From an uncultured Verrucomicrobiota bacterium (lineage in GTDB: Bacteria > Verrucomicrobiota > Verrucomicrobiia > Verrucomicrobiales > DEV007): a DNA stretch of 35,103 nt. The position numbers and the translations under genes were made by a program. This document shows, in pieces, positions 32,989 through 35,103 of the stretch. The DNA lies in assembly GCA_902589825.1 (NCBI GenBank), contig CACIUL010000036.1:1-35103 (forward strand). The letters run 5' to 3'. The notes below the pieces were generated by a model, which did not search any database, was not told the origin of the DNA, and saw only the letters and a program-made list of their open reading frames with translations. How positions within the stretch are numbered: the stretch's first letter is position 1; every line of letters starts with the position of its first letter.

Positions 32989-35103
32989 ATGCAAACAAGA
33001 GCCCTCCTTTTCCTTTCACTGATCCTTGCTGTATTTGCCGTGTCTACCACTACCCGGCTGGCAGCTCAGATTCCCCAGCCCCTGCTTTACCTGAACTTTG
33101 AGGGCGCCGATCCCTGGCAGGACCAGAGTGACACAGCCAATCCGGTCAGTGTCAGCGGTAATGTGCTTGGTGTGCCCACCGGAGCCCCGAACGGTCCTTC
33201 CCCCTCGGGTGGGGCATCATTTGCCGGCGGGCATCTCAAGCTTCCCGGGATCCATTCACTCAATGACCTGCAGCAATACACGATGGTGGCGTGGCTGAAG
33301 CCCGACCGCGATAATGATGGTGCTGAGCGCTATGTTTTTGGCCAGGAGAGCCAGGGGATCCACAACGGCATCCGCAACAACATGTTTTTGCACCATGCGC
33401 ACTGGGGTTCGGATCAGAATGGAGGAACCGATCTCAAGGGCTACTTTGCCAACACGGCCACTGACGGCTGGGTCCATGCGACCTGGACGTGGGACGCGAC
33501 CAGCAGGACGGGGCAGATCTACCTTGACGGTGTGCTTGACGGGCAATGGGACAAGAACCCGCCGAATGTCGGCAACGCGATGATTATCGGTGGCCGTAAT
33601 GGTGGGACCGAGCCATATCGCGGGATCATGGACGAGGTGGCCATCTGGAACTCGGTCCTGAGCCCCGGCGATATTGCCGACCTTGCCGACGGTGCCACTC
33701 CGGTTGACGCGGCAGACGAGGATGAAGACACGCTTCCCGACTGGTGGGAAAGGAAGTATGCCAATGACCTGACCACCTTGAACGGACTGGCTGGCGACTT
33801 TGATGAGGACGGATTATCCGACTACGATGAATTTGAGAACGGCACTGACCCGACCGAGGAGGATACCGATGCCGACGGGCTTGAGGACAACGTGGAGACA
33901 AATACCGGCACGTTCGCCAGTGCCACGGACACCGGCACCAACCCCGTGGTGGCAGACACCGACGGGGACGGGCTCAATGATGGTCAGGAAGTATTCACCC
34001 ACGAGACCAACCCGCTTAACCCCGACACGGATGGCGACGGAGCCAGTGACGGTGCCGAGGTCATTGCGGGCACCGATCCCCTTGATGAGGATAGCAAGCC
34101 GGATGTGCAGCTTGTGCAACCAAGCTTCCCAACGATTATTGATGCCCCGGGTGGTGCCGGGTTTGAGGTCAACTTCAATGAACCGGGCCTGACGATGCAG
34201 GAGAACCACTACCCGGGTGGTGTCATGGCGCACAACAACACCAACCAAAACTGGGACCGGGTGGTTGTGAACCCTGAAAACTGGCCGCCGACACGCACCA
34301 TGACCGCCGTGCAGCCCTACTTTGACCACGGCAACGGTGGATTCAACACCCCGGGCGGCGGCAACCTGCCCTACATCGACGGTGGCGGGGACCACTTCTC
34401 CATCCGTGTGGACGGCTACGTGGAGCTTGAGGCCGGTGACTACACCATCCACCTCGGGGCCGATGACACCAACTACTTCGTGATCGACACACCGGACGGC
34501 CCGCGCCAGACCGGTCACAACTGCTGCCCGGACAACCACACGATGACCTTCAACATCTCGGTGAAGGCGCTTTGCCCGTTTTCCAACCTGATGGTTGAGG
34601 AAGGCGGCGGCGACTGGGGTGATGTCAGTATCAGCGGTCCCGGATTTGCCCGGGTCGCCTTGGGCGACGTGGCGGGGGGAAGCCCGCCCATCTACACCAT
34701 CCAGCTGGCTTCCACCGATGAGGATGAAGACGGCCTGGTTGACTGGTGGGAGATCAACTACGTGGGCAACCTTACCGACTTGAGTGGTGACGGCGTCGCC
34801 GACTTTGACGAGGACGGACTCAGTGACCTGGATGAATTTGAGGAATACGGCAGTGACCCGACCGAGGCGGACACCGACAATGACGGGTTAAGTGACTCGG
34901 CTGACGTGGCTGCCGGGGCCAGCCCGACCGAGGCGGACACCGACAATGACGGGCTTGATGATGGCGAGGAGGTCAATGACCACGGTTCTGACCCGGCTGA
35001 GTTTGATACCGACGGTGACGGGGTGGGAGACGGTGCCGAGATCGCGTTTAATACTGATCCCAATGATGCCGCATCCAAGCCGGATGGCCTGGCTGAACTC
35101 AAC
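32989..35103 (+). CDS. Secreted LamG/thrombospondin-type-3 repeat protein (3' end outside window)
   Basis: This frame is open from ATG 32989 to the window edge (705 codons), so the gene is cut at its 3' end. A signal peptide (about residues 1-26, ending TTRLAAQ) is followed by a LamG/concanavalin-like domain (about 30-236). Calcium-binding repeats come next, with DxDxDGLxD motifs (about 240-360), each block opening with a DWWE piece. A PA14-like beta-rich domain (about 365-575; GYVELEAGDYTIHLGADD) follows. A second DWWE/calcium-repeat block runs to the edge. Such proteins are usually surface adhesins or carbohydrate-binding proteins. The binding target is unknown. Confidence 0.85.
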   Translation, partial: MQTRALLFLSLILAVFAVSTTTRLAAQIPQPLLYLNFEGADPWQDQSDTANPVSVSGNVLGVPTGAPNGPSPSGGASFAGGHLKLPGIHSLNDLQQYTMVAWLKPDRDNDGAERYVFGQESQGIHNGIRNNMFLHHAHWGSDQNGGTDLKGYFANTATDGWVHATWTWDATSRTGQIYLDGVLDGQWDKNPPNVGNAMIIGGRNGGTEPYRGIMDEVAIWNSVLSPGDIADLADGATPVDAADEDEDTLPDWWERKYANDLTTLNGLAGDFDEDGLSDYDEFENGTDPTEEDTDADGLEDNVETNTGTFASATDTGTNPVVADTDGDGLNDGQEVFTHETNPLNPDTDGDGASDGAEVIAGTDPLDEDSKPDVQLVQPSFPTIIDAPGGAGFEVNFNEPGLTMQENHYPGGVMAHNNTNQNWDRVVVNPENWPPTRTMTAVQPYFDHGNGGFNTPGGGNLPYIDGGGDHFSIRVDGYVELEAGDYTIHLGADDTNYFVIDTPDGPRQTGHNCCPDNHTMTFNISVKALCPFSNLMVEEGGGDWGDVSISGPGFARVALGDVAGGSPPIYTIQLASTDEDEDGLVDWWEINYVGNLTDLSGDGVADFDEDGLSDLDEFEEYGSDPTEADTDNDGLSDSADVAAGASPTEADTDNDGLDDGEEVNDHGSDPAEFDTDGDGVGDGAEIAFNTDPNDAASKPDGLAELN
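34857..34953 (+). repeat. Two identical 31-base copies in the calcium-repeat region
   Basis: The same 31 bases, starting cccgaccgaggcggacac, occur at 34857-34887 and 34923-34953, a distance of 66 bases or 22 codons. This indicates recent duplication or gene conversion of calcium-repeat units. Confidence 0.85.

Overview
The window looks like a chromosomal segment of a Verrucomicrobiota-type bacterium; Planctomycetota or a related PVC lineage is a less likely alternative. The signs are two DUF1549/DUF1553 + DUF1501 gene pairs with planctomycete-type cytochrome motifs, a Tat-exported DUF1501 protein in each pair, a giant lamin-tail/CotH surface protein, a LamG/thrombospondin-type-3 secreted protein, a lysine/alanine-repeat histone H1-like protein, and many genes without a clear Shine-Dalgarno sequence. 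No mobile element, CRISPR array, tRNA or rRNA was seen.

Layout. The left edge (2-748) is the 3' part of a 2-oxoglutarate dehydrogenase E2 gene. Then come a DUF1549/DUF1553 gene with its own haem domain and a DUF1501 partner (886-4799). A 308-bp gap with a structured leader or small-RNA candidate and a strong terminator leads to a two-subunit permease (5108-7144) whose subunits carry long His-Glu and His-Asp tracts. From 7248 to 12744 a leftward block holds housekeeping genes: pnp, rpsO (with a stem-loop-rich leader), a dGTPase, a small membrane protein, a YacP-type NYN nuclease and the H1-like protein. After a 525-bp gap, yebC and rho run rightward and converge on recQ. Leftward again are the CotH/lamin-tail giant (17577-22220), a second dGTPase (22305-23570) and a trpG/pabA amidotransferase (23623-24192).

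Divergent from trpG is an unrecognised single-pass membrane coiled-coil protein (24369-25856) with four copies of an F-T-[IVL]-W motif. This is the least explained gene in the window. Next is a probable three-gene operon (26092-32753): a secreted DUF1080/beta-propeller/azurin protein, a DUF1549/DUF1553 protein and a DUF1501 protein. The right edge is a truncated LamG/calcium-repeat secreted protein.

How the genes work together. The two DUF1549/1553-DUF1501 loci look like parallel exported systems, probably for carbohydrate breakdown. In the first, the electron carrier is a fused PSCyt1 haem domain. In the second, that domain is absent and the upstream gene ends in an azurin-like copper domain. 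The permease pair probably moves a metal or metal complex. The pnp-rpsO block is a classic RNA-metabolism unit, and its untranslated regions hold several stem-loops of a kind used for autoregulation.
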